Positions 1 through 12,181 of a stretch of 64,000 nt of DNA are shown here, one piece after another (within the stretch, counting starts at the first letter, position 1; each line of letters starts with the position of its first letter). The translations under genes were made by a program, and so were the position numbers. This DNA is from Sphingomonas horti (GTDB lineage Bacteria > Pseudomonadota > Alphaproteobacteria > Sphingomonadales > Sphingomonadaceae): contig NZ_WQMS01000001.1 of the NCBI RefSeq assembly GCF_009753715.1, positions 310,001-374,000 of the forward strand, in the 5' to 3' direction. A model generated the notes under the pieces. The model did no database searches, was not told where the DNA came from, and saw only the letters and a list, made by a program, of their open reading frames with translations.

Positions 1-149
1 AATTGCACGCCCAACCGCTCCTCCAGCGCCTGGATGGTCCGGCTCAGCGCCGACACCGAAAGGCGGAGCTTTGCCGCGGCACGGGTGAAGCTTCGTTCGT
101 CGGCAACCGCGGCGAAGGCGGCCAGGTCGCCGAAATAATCGCGTCTCAT
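1..149 (-). CDS. LysR-family transcriptional regulator, N-terminal part only
   Basis: The gene starts at the ATG at 149 and runs off the left edge of the window. The 49 visible residues form the N-terminal winged helix-turn-helix of the LysR family: an opening DYFGDLAAFAAVADERSF, then FTRAAAKLRLS and SALSRTIQALEERLGVQ, which match the recognition-helix pattern. The effector-binding domain is outside the window, so the ligand is unknown. It lies just downstream of the TonB receptor on the same strand, about 105 bases away, and might regulate it, but nothing in the sequence proves this. Confidence 0.85.
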   Translation of the reverse strand, partial: MRRDYFGDLAAFAAVADERSFTRAAAKLRLSVSALSRTIQALEERLGVQ

Positions 150-253
150 TCGACCGGTCCAAACTCAATACGCAACAGACCCGATCGCTACTCCCCCTTG
201 CTGACGATCGACGGGCTTCGGGCGGCGGAAGGTCCGCCGCCCGTCGCGCACTG

Positions 254-3227
<2,974 letters not shown>

Positions 3228-3423
3228 TCGTGCATCATCCCTTTCGCTACATCGCAACAGGCGCGATCTTGCGGCCGCGCTTCATCTTCAGCCGTGGCCA
3301 AGAGAGGCCATAAGGTCAATGGCGCAACTGCCTAAAAAACGGCTGTTTTCTGGGGATTGTGACGCTTCGGGCACAGGCGCGACGGATGCCGTAGCGTCAC
3401 CCCCTGGCCATCGGGCACCCCCG

Positions 3424-5283
3424 TCAGAAGGCGAGCGCGCAGCCGTCCGCCCGCATCTCGCTGGCGGCGGCATAAACCCGGTCGCGACCTTCCGCCCGGT
3501 GCTCGACGCATTCGTAGCGGCCGAAGCCGCCGTCCGGCTCGCCGATCGTCCAGCCGAGATCGGCGAGCGCCGCTTTAGCGCGATCCGGCACGCCGGTTTC
3601 CAGCCGCAGCAGGCCCGTCGCGGGCAGGCCGGGCGAATCCTCGCCCATCGACTGGGACGAGCCCTCATGATGCCAGCGCGGGCTGTCGCCGGCCGACTGA
3701 ACTTCCAGCCCGTAGTCGACGCGGTTGACGATGATCTGCGCCTGGCCCTGCGGCTGCATGTCGCCGCCCATCACGCCGAAGCTCATCCACGGCTCCCCGT
3801 CCTTGCAGGCGAAGCCGGGAATGATCGTCTGGAACGGCCGCTTGCCGGGCGCATAGATGTTGGGGTGACCGTCGCTGAGGCTGAACAGCTGGCCGCGGTC
3901 CTGGAACATGAAGCCGAGCCCGTCGGCCACAAGGCCGGATCCCATGCCGCGGAAGTTCGACTGGATCATCGACACCATCATCCCGTCCCTGTCCGCGCAG
4001 GAGAAATAGGTGGTGTCGCCTTGGCTCGGCGCCTGGCCGGGATGGACGGAGGTAAGGATGCGGTCGCGGCGGATCAGCGCCGCGCGCTTCGCGGCATAGT
4101 CCTTGGAGATCAGCCATTCGACCGGCACGTCGGCGAAGTGCGGGTCGGCATAGTATCGGGCGCGGTCCTCATAGGCCAGGCGCTTCGCCTCCACGCACCA
4201 ATGCAGCGCTTCGGGCGACTGGAAGCCGGCCTCGCCCATGTCGAAACGCTCGATCATGTTCAGCATCTGCAGCGTCGCGATGCCCTGGGTGTTGGCGCCG
4301 ATCGCATAGACATCGGTGCCGCGATAGTCGGTCTTGTGCGGCTCGCTCCATTCGCTGTGGTGCGCGGCCAGGTCGGACCGCCGCAGCCAGCCGCCGATGC
4401 GCCGGAAATAGCGCTCGATCGTGTCGGCGATCGGCCCGTCGTAAAAGGCGTCGCGCCCGCCTTCGGCGATCATCCGGTAGGTGCGCGCGAGGTCCGGGTT
4501 GCGGAACACGGCGCCGGGCTTCGGCCCTTTTCCGTCGGCCAGGCCATAGGTGCGGATCGCGTTCGCGGTCTCCTCCACGCCTGCGCCGGGGCTGACGAAC
4601 GCGGCAAGATTGCTGCGGATGTACCAGGCGATGATGTCGGGCACCGGCGCGCCGTTCTCGGCAAGCGCGATCGCGGGCGCGAGCACCTCCGCCCAGGGCA
4701 GCCGACCATAGCGCTGGTGGAGCGCCCACCAGGCATCGACGGTGCCGGGGACGGAGACCGTCACCGCGCCGCGCGGCGGCAGCGCCCCGCCTTTCGCACG
4801 CGATCGGACAATGTCGAGCGTCAGCGCGCGCGGCGAGGCGCCCGAGCCAGCAAGGCCCACCACCTTGCGGGCCTTCGGGTCCCACAACATCGCATAGCAG
4901 TCACCGCCGATGCCGCAGGAGGTCGGCTCGAGAAAGCCGAGACAGGCATTGATCGCGACGGCAGCGTCGACGGCCGAACCGCCACGCTTCAATATGTCGA
5001 TCCCCGCCTGCGTCGCCAGCGGGTGCGCGGTGCCGGCCGCGCCGGACAGGCCATAGGCGGCTGTCCGCGAGGCGAAGCTCGCTCCGAACGGCCGGTCGCC
5101 GGCCTGCACGTCGGGGCGCACGAAGCGCGGCTCGCCCGCGTCCCACCGCTTCGGCAGCGGCTGGTCGGGCGCGGGGGCGCCGCCCTGCCCCGGGCTTTTC
5201 TGCGCCGGGCTTTCGGTCTGGGCGAGCAGCGGCGACGCGAGCGCGGTCGCGGGCAAGGCGGCGAGAAAGGTGCGGCGGCGCAT
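3424..5283 (-). CDS. ggt: Gamma-glutamyltransferase, exported
   Basis: 619 residues, the normal length for the family. This Ntn-hydrolase cleaves gamma-glutamyl bonds of glutathione and similar peptides in the periplasm and self-processes into two subunits. The N-terminus MRRRTFLAALPATALASPLLAQ is a signal peptide with a Tat-like twin arginine. The processing site is GDTTYFSCADRDG, with Thr424 the expected nucleophile and first residue of the small subunit; GSAVDAAVAINACLG and the late glycine-rich MGSGL segment are also family-typical. It lies about 135 bases from the divergent hydroxyproline dehydratase gene, and both could serve amino-acid or peptide scavenging. That link is inference. Confidence 0.93.
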   Translation of the reverse strand: MRRRTFLAALPATALASPLLAQTESPAQKSPGQGGAPAPDQPLPKRWDAGEPRFVRPDVQAGDRPFGASFASRTAAYGLSGAAGTAHPLATQAGIDILKRGGSAVDAAVAINACLGFLEPTSCGIGGDCYAMLWDPKARKVVGLAGSGASPRALTLDIVRSRAKGGALPPRGAVTVSVPGTVDAWWALHQRYGRLPWAEVLAPAIALAENGAPVPDIIAWYIRSNLAAFVSPGAGVEETANAIRTYGLADGKGPKPGAVFRNPDLARTYRMIAEGGRDAFYDGPIADTIERYFRRIGGWLRRSDLAAHHSEWSEPHKTDYRGTDVYAIGANTQGIATLQMLNMIERFDMGEAGFQSPEALHWCVEAKRLAYEDRARYYADPHFADVPVEWLISKDYAAKRAALIRRDRILTSVHPGQAPSQGDTTYFSCADRDGMMVSMIQSNFRGMGSGLVADGLGFMFQDRGQLFSLSDGHPNIYAPGKRPFQTIIPGFACKDGEPWMSFGVMGGDMQPQGQAQIIVNRVDYGLEVQSAGDSPRWHHEGSSQSMGEDSPGLPATGLLRLETGVPDRAKAALADLGWTIGEPDGGFGRYECVEHRAEGRDRVYAAASEMRADGCALAF

Positions 5284-5418
5284 GGTTCGGCTCCCCTCGA
5301 ATGACCGGGCGCGATCGATCGCCGCGCTCTCCTCCCAGCCGTGGGCGAAGAAGGCGCGTCAGGTCAATGGCCCCGATGAGCCTTGCCTGCCGCTACGTCC
5401 CTCGCCATGCGCCTCGTC

Positions 5419-6459
5419 ATGACCCGAGAACCGATCACGCTTCGAACCGTGGATATGCACACCGCCGGCGAGCCGGTGCGCATCGTCGAGGGCGGCTATC
5501 CCGCGCTTCGGGGCGCGACGATCCTGGAGAAGCGCCGTGACGCGCTGGCGCACCACGACCATCTGCGCCGCGCACTGATGCTCGAGCCGCGCGGCCATGC
5601 CGGCATGTACGGCGCGATTCCGACGGAGCCCTGCCACGCCGACGCCGACCTGGCCGTGCTGTTCACCCATCAGGAGGGCTACAGCACGATGTGCGGGCAC
5701 GCGACGATCGCGATCGGCCGCTGGGCCGTCGACAGCGGGCAGGTGGCGCTGACGGACGGCCGCGCCGCGTTCACGTTGGAAGTGCCGTGCGGCCTGGTCG
5801 AGGTCGAGATCCTACGCCGCGACGGAGAGACGCGGGTCGGCTTCGAGAGCGTCGACTCCTTCGCCGGCCATCTCGAAGCACAAGTGGAGGTGCCGGGATT
5901 CGGCGCCGTGCGCCTCGACATCGCGTTCGGCGGCGCCTTCTACGCGATCCTGCCGGCGTCGCAGATCGGTCTGCCGCTGATGGAGACGCCGCTGACCGAG
6001 CTCGTGCAGGCCGGCGTGGCGATCACCAACGCCGTCCGGGCCGCGATCCCGATCCGCCATCCCGACGAGCCCGACCTCGGTTTCCTCTACGGCACGATCC
6101 TCACCGATGACGTCCCGCTCGGCGCCGCAGGCGGGCGGCCGAGCCACAATCTCTGCATTTTCGCGGAAGGCCAGATCGACCGGTCGCCGACCGGCAGCGG
6201 CGTCACCGCCCGCATCGCGCTGGCGGCCGCGAAGGGCGAGATGAAGACCGGGCAGTCATGCGAAATCCGCGGCGTTTCGGGCCAGGGCTTCACGGGCACG
6301 CTGGCGCGGACGCAGGCAGACGAACGGGGAACCGTCTCACGTGTCAAAGTGAGCGGCACGGCCCATTATTCGGGCCGCAGCGAGTTCGTCTGCGAGGCCG
6401 GCGATCCGTTCCGCTTCGGCTTCGAATTGCCGGCGCGGTTCACAGACCTCGACCGCTGA
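5419..6459 (+). CDS. Proline racemase family enzyme, probably trans-3-hydroxy-L-proline dehydratase
   Basis: About 346 residues from the ATG at 5419; an ATG at 5407 and a TTG at 5383 are also in frame, none with a clear ribosome binding site. The start [13 protein letters not shown] is typical of the family. The first catalytic residue is Cys92 in [10 protein letters not shown]. The second, normally Cys in proline racemases and 4-hydroxyproline epimerases, is Thr258 in [15 protein letters not shown] Cys/Thr pair is the known hallmark of trans-3-hydroxy-L-proline dehydratase, which yields pyrroline-2-carboxylate. No pyrroline reductase or proline transporter is adjacent, so the assignment rests on the residue signature. 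Confidence 0.85.
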   Translation: MTREPITLRTVDMHTAGEPVRIVEGGYPALRGATILEKRRDALAHHDHLRRALMLEPRGHAGMYGAIPTEPCHADADLAVLFTHQEGYSTMCGHATIAIGRWAVDSGQVALTDGRAAFTLEVPCGLVEVEILRRDGETRVGFESVDSFAGHLEAQVEVPGFGAVRLDIAFGGAFYAILPASQIGLPLMETPLTELVQAGVAITNAVRAAIPIRHPDEPDLGFLYGTILTDDVPLGAAGGRPSHNLCIFAEGQIDRSPTGSGVTARIALAAAKGEMKTGQSCEIRGVSGQGFTGTLARTQADERGTVSRVKVSGTAHYSGRSEFVCEAGDPFRFGFELPARFTDLDR

Positions 6460-6512
6460 CGCTTCGCCACTGGAAAACCGGGCGCGTTCGCACTATGTGG
6501 CGCGCCTTCCCT

Positions 6513-7850
6513 ATGGCTACCACTCTCCCCACGCCGCCCAAGGTGGGCATGGTCTCGCTCGGCTGTCCGAAAAACCTGGTCGATTCCGAGCGGATCCTGA
6601 CCAAGCTGCGCGCCGAAGGCTACCAGATGTCGCCCGACTATGCCGGCGCCGACGTGGTGCTGGTCAACACCTGCGGCTTCCTCGATTCGGCGAAAGAGGA
6701 GAGCCTCGAAGCGATCGGCGAGGCGATCGCGGAGAACGGCCGCGTCATCGTGACCGGCTGCATGGGCAAGGAAGCGGAATTGATCCGAGCCCGCTTCCCG
6801 GACGTGCTCGCCGTCACCGGCGCGCATCAGTATGAGCAGGTGGTGGAGGCGGTGCACGAGGCGGCGCCGCCGATCCCCTCGCCTTTTATGGACCTGGTGC
6901 CGGAAGCCGGGCTGAAGCTGACGCCGCGCCATTACAGCTATTTGAAGATTTCCGAGGGCTGCAATCACCGCTGCGCCTTCTGCATCATCCCGTCGCTGCG
7001 CGGCGACCTGGTCAGCCGCCGGCCCGACGCGATCCTGCGCGAGGCGGAGAAATTGATCGCCGCCGGCACGCGCGAGCTGCTGGTGATCAGCCAGGACACG
7101 TCGGCTTACGGCGTCGACCTGCGCCACGCGGAGTGGAACTGGAAAGGCGCGCCGGTCCGCGCCCACATGACCGACCTGGCGCGCGAGCTGGGCAAATTGG
7201 GCGCGTGGGTGCGCCTCCACTATGTCTATCCCTATCCGCACGTCGAGCAGGTGGTGCCGCTGATGGCCGAGGGGCTGGTTGCGCCCTATCTCGACATCCC
7301 GTTCCAGCACGCGAGCCCGAAGGTGCTGAAGGCGATGAAGCGCCCGGCCAACGACGCCAAGGTGCTAGAGCGGATCAAGGCGTGGCGGCAGGTCTGTCCG
7401 GACCTCGCGATCCGGTCGAGCTTCGTCGTCGGCTTCCCGGGCGAGACCGAGGAGGATTTCCAGTATCTGCTCGACTGGCTCGACGAGGCGCAGCTGGATC
7501 GCGTCGGCGCCTTCCGGTTCGAGCCGGTCGAGGGCGCAGCCGCGAACGCGCTGCCCGATCCGGTGCCGGACGAGGTGAAGGAAGAACGCTACGCCCGGAT
7601 CATGGAGCGGACCGCGGCGATCAGCGCCGCCCGGCTCCAGGCGAAGGTCGGCCGCACCCTGCCCGTCATCATAGACGAGGTTGACGAGGATGGGGGCGCC
7701 ACCGCCCGCTCCCAGGCCGACGCGCCCGAGATCGACGGCAATGTCCTGCTGCGCGATGCCGGCGGATTGAAGCCGGGCGACATCGTCCCCGTGCTGATCG
7801 AGGATGCCGACGAGCACGACCTGTTCGGGGTGCCGGCGGGCCGCGCCTGA
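6513..7850 (+). CDS. rimO: Ribosomal protein S12 methylthiotransferase
   Basis: 445 residues. A radical-SAM enzyme that adds a methylthio group to the conserved aspartate of ribosomal protein S12. The N-terminal MTTase domain begins [20 protein letters not shown], with the other cluster cysteines in NTCGF and TGCMG. The radical-SAM CxxxCxxC is in [15 protein letters not shown], and a C-terminal TRAM domain ends near [18 protein letters not shown] separates RimO from MiaB. The ATG at 6513 was chosen because it directly precedes the conserved start; ATG 6495 is an alternative. It is 53 bases after the preceding gene. Confidence 0.95.
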   Translation: MATTLPTPPKVGMVSLGCPKNLVDSERILTKLRAEGYQMSPDYAGADVVLVNTCGFLDSAKEESLEAIGEAIAENGRVIVTGCMGKEAELIRARFPDVLAVTGAHQYEQVVEAVHEAAPPIPSPFMDLVPEAGLKLTPRHYSYLKISEGCNHRCAFCIIPSLRGDLVSRRPDAILREAEKLIAAGTRELLVISQDTSAYGVDLRHAEWNWKGAPVRAHMTDLARELGKLGAWVRLHYVYPYPHVEQVVPLMAEGLVAPYLDIPFQHASPKVLKAMKRPANDAKVLERIKAWRQVCPDLAIRSSFVVGFPGETEEDFQYLLDWLDEAQLDRVGAFRFEPVEGAAANALPDPVPDEVKEERYARIMERTAAISAARLQAKVGRTLPVIIDEVDEDGGATARSQADAPEIDGNVLLRDAGGLKPGDIVPVLIEDADEHDLFGVPAGRA

Positions 7851-7959
7851 CGTCCTTGTCCTGTTTCGGGACTCGGTAAGCATAACCCGTGATAGATCGG
7901 CCGGAACGGAGCCGATATGAACGCACCCGGCGTTTATCCATAAACATAAGGGGTTAGCC

Positions 7960-8535
7960 GTGTTCAGAAAGTTTGTTGCATATGTCGCCGCCGCCTTTGC
8001 CGTGGCCATGGTTCCCGCCGCCGCGCAGGCGGTCGTGCTCAAGGTCAGCTATGAAGGCACGCTCGCCGGCAAGGCGAACGGCTATAATTTCGATACCGGC
8101 ATCGTCCTCGACGGGCTGGTCGATCTCAACGGGCTGCCGGCGGTGCCCGCCATCGACGTGACCGACGTCAAGGTCGACGCGCCCGCGTTCGGCGTGTTCG
8201 ACTTCGCGCTGCCCGACCTGCAGCTCGGCCTGGCCGGTATCTCCGGCTCGACCGTCAGCATCTTCGCCAGCGTCAACAACATGCCGATCGCGCTGTTCGG
8301 GCTGGACACCAACACGGTCCTCACCAACGGCATCGACCGGGTGTCGATCCAGGGCGCGCTGGTCGCCGCGCAGCCGTTCGCGCTGGGCGGCATCAACTTC
8401 CAGCTCACCGGCGGCGCGGGCACCTTCACCATCTCGGCAGTGCCGGAAGCAGGGACGTGGGCGATGATGATCCTCGGCTTCGGCGCGGTGGGTGCCACCC
8501 TCCGCCGCCGCTCGGCCAAGCTCTCCTTCGCCTGA
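7960..8535 (+). CDS. PEPxxWA-CTERM sorting-domain protein
   Basis: 191 residues starting at GTG 7960, seven bases after an AAGGGG ribosome binding site. A signal peptide (MFRKFVAYVAAAFAVAMVPAAAQA) precedes a beta-rich body without recognisable catalytic motifs. The C-terminus is a sorting signal: VPEAGTWAMMILGFGAVG is the PEPxxWA-type motif plus membrane helix, followed by the basic tail LRRR. Such proteins are exported and processed by an exosortase, often in exopolysaccharide-producing bacteria. No exosortase is in this window. The function of the body is unknown. Confidence 0.88.
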   Translation: MFRKFVAYVAAAFAVAMVPAAAQAVVLKVSYEGTLAGKANGYNFDTGIVLDGLVDLNGLPAVPAIDVTDVKVDAPAFGVFDFALPDLQLGLAGISGSTVSIFASVNNMPIALFGLDTNTVLTNGIDRVSIQGALVAAQPFALGGINFQLTGGAGTFTISAVPEAGTWAMMILGFGAVGATLRRRSAKLSFA

Positions 8536-8572
8536 CCAAACGCGGGCGCTCCGCGGCTCGCGGGGCGCCCCT

Positions 8573-9091
8573 TTACTGCTCCAGCGCCGCCGCCATCTCG
8601 GCGAGCTTCGCGACGCTGTTGATGTTGCGGCCGGTGCCGGTCCTCGCCGCCGGAATGGCCAGCTTCGACGTGCCCATGCCGTCCGGATAGTGCACGTAAA
8701 GTTCGCGCTTGCCGCGCTTCAGCTCCTCGCTCGAACGGTGCCGCACCGCCTCGATCGCATCGGCCTCCGGCGGGGTGTCGAGGAACAGGACCAGCACCTT
8801 GTTCGGCGGCGCCTCAGGAAAGGGATTGTCGGCGAGCACGTCGGCCATTTCCCTCGCGGCTCGAACCAGCACGCCGACCGGCTTGCCGGCATAGGCGCCG
8901 AGCCTGTCCTCCAGCGCCGCCTTCACTTCCGCTTCGGAAAGGTCCGAGCCGAACACGACATTGCCGCTGGCGATATAGGTGCGCACCCCTTCGAAGCCGG
9001 CCGCCTCGCATATGGCCTTCAGCTCCGTCATCGGCAGCTTGCCGGTCCCGCCGACATTCACCGCCCTCAGCAGCGCCACGTAACCGATCAT
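8573..9091 (-). CDS. DUF1697 family protein
   Basis: 172 residues from the ATG at 9091. MIGYVALLRAVNVGGTGKLPM and the central TYIASGNVVF are the conserved features of the DUF1697 family (small alpha/beta proteins of unknown function). The C-terminus GRNINSVAKLAEMA is also typical of the family. It is divergent from the four-helix-bundle gene at 9158, with 66 bases between them. No operon partner on its strand. The biochemical role is unknown. Confidence 0.85.
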   Translation of the reverse strand: MIGYVALLRAVNVGGTGKLPMTELKAICEAAGFEGVRTYIASGNVVFGSDLSEAEVKAALEDRLGAYAGKPVGVLVRAAREMADVLADNPFPEAPPNKVLVLFLDTPPEADAIEAVRHRSSEELKRGKRELYVHYPDGMGTSKLAIPAARTGTGRNINSVAKLAEMAAALEQ

Positions 9092-9157
9092 CGAAAAACT
9101 CCGCACCCATTGTCGCCCCGGCGCGTTCTTGTCCGCGCACACCAACCGGAGGCAATC

Positions 9158-9616
9158 ATGATTGGATCGGACAAGGACATCTCGACGCTCAACTCTCTGA
9201 TCAAGACCACGATCGACAGCGTCAACGGCTATCAGGAATCGGCCGAGGCGGTGGAAAGCGAGCGCTTCCGGTCGATGTTCCGCGAGCTGGCGCAGGACCG
9301 GCAGCAGGTCGTGCCGAAGCTGCAGGCCGAAGTGTCGCGGCTCGGCGGCAATCCCGAGGACGACGGCTCCGCGGCTGCGGCGATGCATCGCGGCTGGGTG
9401 GACCTGAAATCGGCGATCACCGGGCGCGACGACAAGGCGATCATCAACGAAGTCGAGCGCGGCGAGGACTATATCAAGGAGAAGTTCGAGACCGCGATGA
9501 ACAGCGGCGACCTGTCGCCCGAATGTCGCAGCGTTGTGCAGCAATGCTATGAATCGGTGCGCCGCGGCCATGACCGGGTGCGCGACCTGAAGCACGCGCT
9601 GGAAGGCACGCACTGA
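9158..9616 (+). CDS. PA2169-type four-helix-bundle protein (DUF2383, ferritin-like)
   Basis: 152 residues, almost entirely amphipathic helix. The start DISTLNSLIKTTIDSVNGYQESAE and the repeated acidic/His helices (EKFETAMNSGDLSPECRSVVQQCYESV) match the DUF2383/PA2169 family, which folds as a ferritin-like four-helix bundle. The ribosome binding site GGAGG is seven bases before the ATG. Members are often stress-induced in proteobacteria, but their function and metal content are not settled. It ends at a strong hairpin and REP-like palindrome. Confidence 0.85.
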   Translation: MIGSDKDISTLNSLIKTTIDSVNGYQESAEAVESERFRSMFRELAQDRQQVVPKLQAEVSRLGGNPEDDGSAAAAMHRGWVDLKSAITGRDDKAIINEVERGEDYIKEKFETAMNSGDLSPECRSVVQQCYESVRRGHDRVRDLKHALEGTH

Positions 9617-9636
9617 ACGGCCTTCAGCGGGCGATC

Positions 9637-9656
9637 GGCTCGGGTTGACCCGAGCC
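9637..9656. terminator. Perfect 8-bp hairpin after the DUF2383 gene
   Basis: GGCTCGGG, a TTGA loop, then CCCGAGCC. It lies 20 bases after the stop of the gene at 9158-9616 and between two convergent genes, a position suiting a transcription terminator. There is no T-run, so intrinsic termination is not certain. Confidence 0.5.
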
Positions 9657-9659
9657 AGT

Positions 9660-9735
9660 CATTGCGAGCGAAGCGGAGCAATCCAGTCCGCGTGCCGAGC
9701 CGCTGGATTGCTTCGCCGCTTCGCTCCTCGCAATG
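9660..9735. repeat. REP-like intergenic palindrome
   Basis: The arms are at 9660-9686 and 9703-9735, starting CATTGCGAGCGAAGCGGAGC and ending GCTTCGCTCCTCGCAATG. The right arm carries six extra bases. This sequence type recurs between genes in many sphingomonads. It sits between convergent genes and could also act as a bidirectional terminator. Confidence 0.7.
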
Positions 9736-9767
9736 GCGATGGTCAGTCGACGTGAGACAATCTTGCC

Positions 9768-10205
9768 TCAGAATCTCAGCTTGCCGCTGACCGAGAGGCG
9801 CGAGTCGCTGGCGGTTCGCCACGAGCCGGCCAGCGCCGCGCCGACGTCGGTGGTCCATTGCTGCCGCGCCTCGACTCCCACCGACCAGCCGCGCGCTTCG
9901 GGGCCGGCCTCGTACAGCGAGCCGCCCAGGCGCAGACCGCGCGACCGCATCGGCCGGCCGGAAACCAGTTCCGCCGCGCGCGCCATGGCCGGGTCCATGC
10001 GGTCCTGGAAGCCGCCGAACTCCACCGCGCCGTCGTCGCTCCACAAACCCACCGCCGCCGAGACCCGGGTGCGGGCCTTGCCCGAGATGTTCAGGCCGAC
10101 GCGATCGTTGCTGGAAACGTCGAGGGTGAGATCGGGACCGGTTGCGCGAGCAGCCGTAGCGGCGGTGCACGCCATGACCATCCCCAAGCCGAGCCGCACG
10201 AGCAT
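9768..10205 (-). CDS. Hypothetical exported protein, possibly a small outer-membrane beta-barrel
   Basis: 145 residues. The N-terminus MLVRLGLGMVMACTAATAARA reads as a signal peptide. The mature part alternates polar and hydrophobic residues in short strands (LTLDVSSNDRVGLNISGKAR, SRLSVSGKLRF) and ends in Phe preceded by KLR, as outer-membrane barrels do. No family was recognised. It is divergent from the leucyl aminopeptidase gene, with about 85 bases between them. A single-domain, 6-8 strand barrel is a guess from the pattern, not a demonstrated fold. Confidence 0.65.
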   Translation of the reverse strand: MLVRLGLGMVMACTAATAARATGPDLTLDVSSNDRVGLNISGKARTRVSAAVGLWSDDGAVEFGGFQDRMDPAMARAAELVSGRPMRSRGLRLGGSLYEAGPEARGWSVGVEARQQWTTDVGAALAGSWRTASDSRLSVSGKLRF

Positions 10206-10289
10206 CCGAACGCTTCCCCAGATCGCGCTTTGCGATCACATCCCCAATGTGCGAGGGGCCGTTAAGTTTCTCCTTTCGGACCTTGGTTA

Positions 10290-11690
10290 GTGAGCGCTTT
10301 AGACTCTCTCGTTCAGCCCGATCGCGGCCAGGCCGCGCACGCGATCCGCGCCGTCGACAAGGCCGGTCTCGACGACTGGCTGAAGACGCAGCCGCCGCGC
10401 GCCAAGGCCGCGGCCATGGCGCAGCGCTTCGCGGCAAAGCCGGGCGAGATGGCGATCCTGCCTGGCGACGGCGCGGAGGAGTGGTCGGTGGCGGTCGGCG
10501 TCGAGAGCGCCGGTACGCTCGGCCCCTGGTGCCTGGCGAAGGCGGCCGAGAACCTGCCCGAAGGCAGCTATCGGCTGGAGGGGCAAGCGGGCGGCGCTTT
10601 GCTCGGCTGGCTGCTCGCACAGCACCGCTTCGATCGCTACCGGAAGCCCGAAGCGCCGGCCGGCCCGCGCGTGCTGGTGACCGGGGATGCCGCGCGCATT
10701 GAGGAGACGGTGCGCGTCGCCGAAGCGGTCGCGCTGGTCCGCGACCTAGTCAACACCCCGACCGAGGACATGGGGCCGGCCCAGCTGCAGCAGGCGGTGG
10801 AGCAGGCCGCCGCCGGCTTCGGCGCCACCGTCGCGGCGACCGCCGGCGACGCGCTGGCGGACGGCTATCCGCTGGTCCACGCGGTCGGCCGCGCCGCCGC
10901 GCGCGACCGCTCGCCGCGGCTGATGGAACTGGAGTGGGGCAATCCGGCCCATCCGCGGGTCGCGGTCGTCGGCAAGGGCGTGTGCTTCGATACCGGCGGG
11001 CTCGACATCAAGCCGGCCGCCGGCATGCGGCTGATGAAGAAGGACATGGGCGGGGCCGCGCACGCGCTGGCTCTCGCGCGGCTCGTGATGGGCGGGCGCC
11101 TGCCCGTCCGGCTGCACCTGCTGATCCCGGCCGTGGAGAACGCGATCTCCGGAAACGCGATCCGGCCCGGCGACGTGCTGAGAAGCCGCAAGGGCCCGAC
11201 CGTGGAGGTCAGCAACACCGATGCCGAAGGCCGGCTGATCCTGGCCGATGCGCTCGCGCGGGCGGGCGAGGAGAAGCCGGCGCTGATCATCGACTTCGCG
11301 ACGCTGACCGGCGCCGCGCGCGTTGCGCTCGGACCGGACCTCCCGGCCACTTTCGCCAATGACGACATGCTCGCCGCCGACCTGCTGGAGGCCGGCGCCG
11401 CCGAAGGCGACCCGCTGTGGCGGATGCCGCTCTGGGCCGGCTATGACGAGATGCTTCGCTCCGAGATCGCGGACATCGACAATGCGCCCGAAGGCGGCAT
11501 GGCCGGGTCGGTGACGGCGGCGCTGTTCCTGCAGCGTTTCGTGGAGCCGGGCACGCCCTGGGCGCATCTCGACACCTTCGCCTGGCGCCCTGCGCCCCGG
11601 CCCGGGCGGCCGAAGGGAGGCGAAGCGCTGGGCCTGCGCGCTGCATGGGCAATGCTGCGCAAGCGCTACGCTCCCGTCTCCTCAAGCTAA
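10290..11690 (+). CDS. Leucyl aminopeptidase family (M17) metallopeptidase
   Basis: 466 residues from GTG 10290. Cytosolic di-zinc aminopeptidase that removes N-terminal residues from peptides. The catalytic domain shows VGKGVCFDTGGLDIKP, the metal-binding KKDMGGAAHALALA, and the signature NTDAEGRL at residues 309-316, followed by DFATLTGAARVALG. The N-terminal domain (about 1-150) is divergent, as usual for the shorter alphaproteobacterial M17 members, so the substrate may differ from PepA. A MarR regulator and an NlpC/P60 hydrolase follow on the same strand, suggesting a peptide or peptidoglycan turnover group. Confidence 0.92.
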   Translation: MSALDSLVQPDRGQAAHAIRAVDKAGLDDWLKTQPPRAKAAAMAQRFAAKPGEMAILPGDGAEEWSVAVGVESAGTLGPWCLAKAAENLPEGSYRLEGQAGGALLGWLLAQHRFDRYRKPEAPAGPRVLVTGDAARIEETVRVAEAVALVRDLVNTPTEDMGPAQLQQAVEQAAAGFGATVAATAGDALADGYPLVHAVGRAAARDRSPRLMELEWGNPAHPRVAVVGKGVCFDTGGLDIKPAAGMRLMKKDMGGAAHALALARLVMGGRLPVRLHLLIPAVENAISGNAIRPGDVLRSRKGPTVEVSNTDAEGRLILADALARAGEEKPALIIDFATLTGAARVALGPDLPATFANDDMLAADLLEAGAAEGDPLWRMPLWAGYDEMLRSEIADIDNAPEGGMAGSVTAALFLQRFVEPGTPWAHLDTFAWRPAPRPGRPKGGEALGLRAAWAMLRKRYAPVSSS

Positions 11691-11800
11691 TTTTCGATAC
11701 TCTCGCGAAACCGACGCTCCGCCCACGCGTTCGGGACGGCAAGACGTAGAGCCATCCGGATCGCCGCCGGCCGATGCGCGGATGGCGGAGGAGAGTGTCC

Positions 11801-12181
11801 GTGGCGGAAAACGGCCTACAAAGCTGGATGCGCACATTGCTCGCCTATGTGCGCTCCGGCGACCCCGATCTCACCAACCGGCAGATGGCCCTGCTGTTGC
11901 TGGTCTATCTGAAACCAGGCCCCCATACGGTGCGCGGGCTGGCCAAGGCGCTCAATGTTTCGAAGCCGGTCGTCACCCGCGCCTTGAATCGCCTCGGCGC
12001 GCTCGGCTATCTGCGCCGCCAGCGCGACGATGCGGACCGCCGCAACATCTTCGTCGCGCCGACGCGAGAAGGGGCGGATTTCCTTGAACATTTCAAAGCG
12101 CTCATCGGCAGCGGCGGCAACGGCCAAAGCGGCGAGAAGCGCAACCACCGCAGCGAAGCCCGCGAACCGGTGCACGCCTGA
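11801..12181 (+). CDS. MarR-family winged-helix transcriptional regulator
   Basis: 126 residues. GTG 11801 was chosen because GGAGGAGA ends seven bases upstream; GTG 11795 is too close to that site. The wing-helix core is PHTVRGLAKALNVSKPVVTR followed by ALNRLGALGYLRRQRDDADRR, typical of MarR DNA-binding domains. The C-terminus is short and basic (GEKRNHRSEAREPVHA), so the usual dimerisation helix is reduced. The downstream NlpC/P60 gene overlaps its 3' end in another frame. Confidence 0.85.
   Translation: MAENGLQSWMRTLLAYVRSGDPDLTNRQMALLLLVYLKPGPHTVRGLAKALNVSKPVVTRALNRLGALGYLRRQRDDADRRNIFVAPTREGADFLEHFKALIGSGGNGQSGEKRNHRSEAREPVHA

Noticed and set aside
9637-9735. CRISPR-like repeats
   Set aside because: Only palindromic elements occur, without regularly spaced direct repeats or spacers; the same holds elsewhere in the window.
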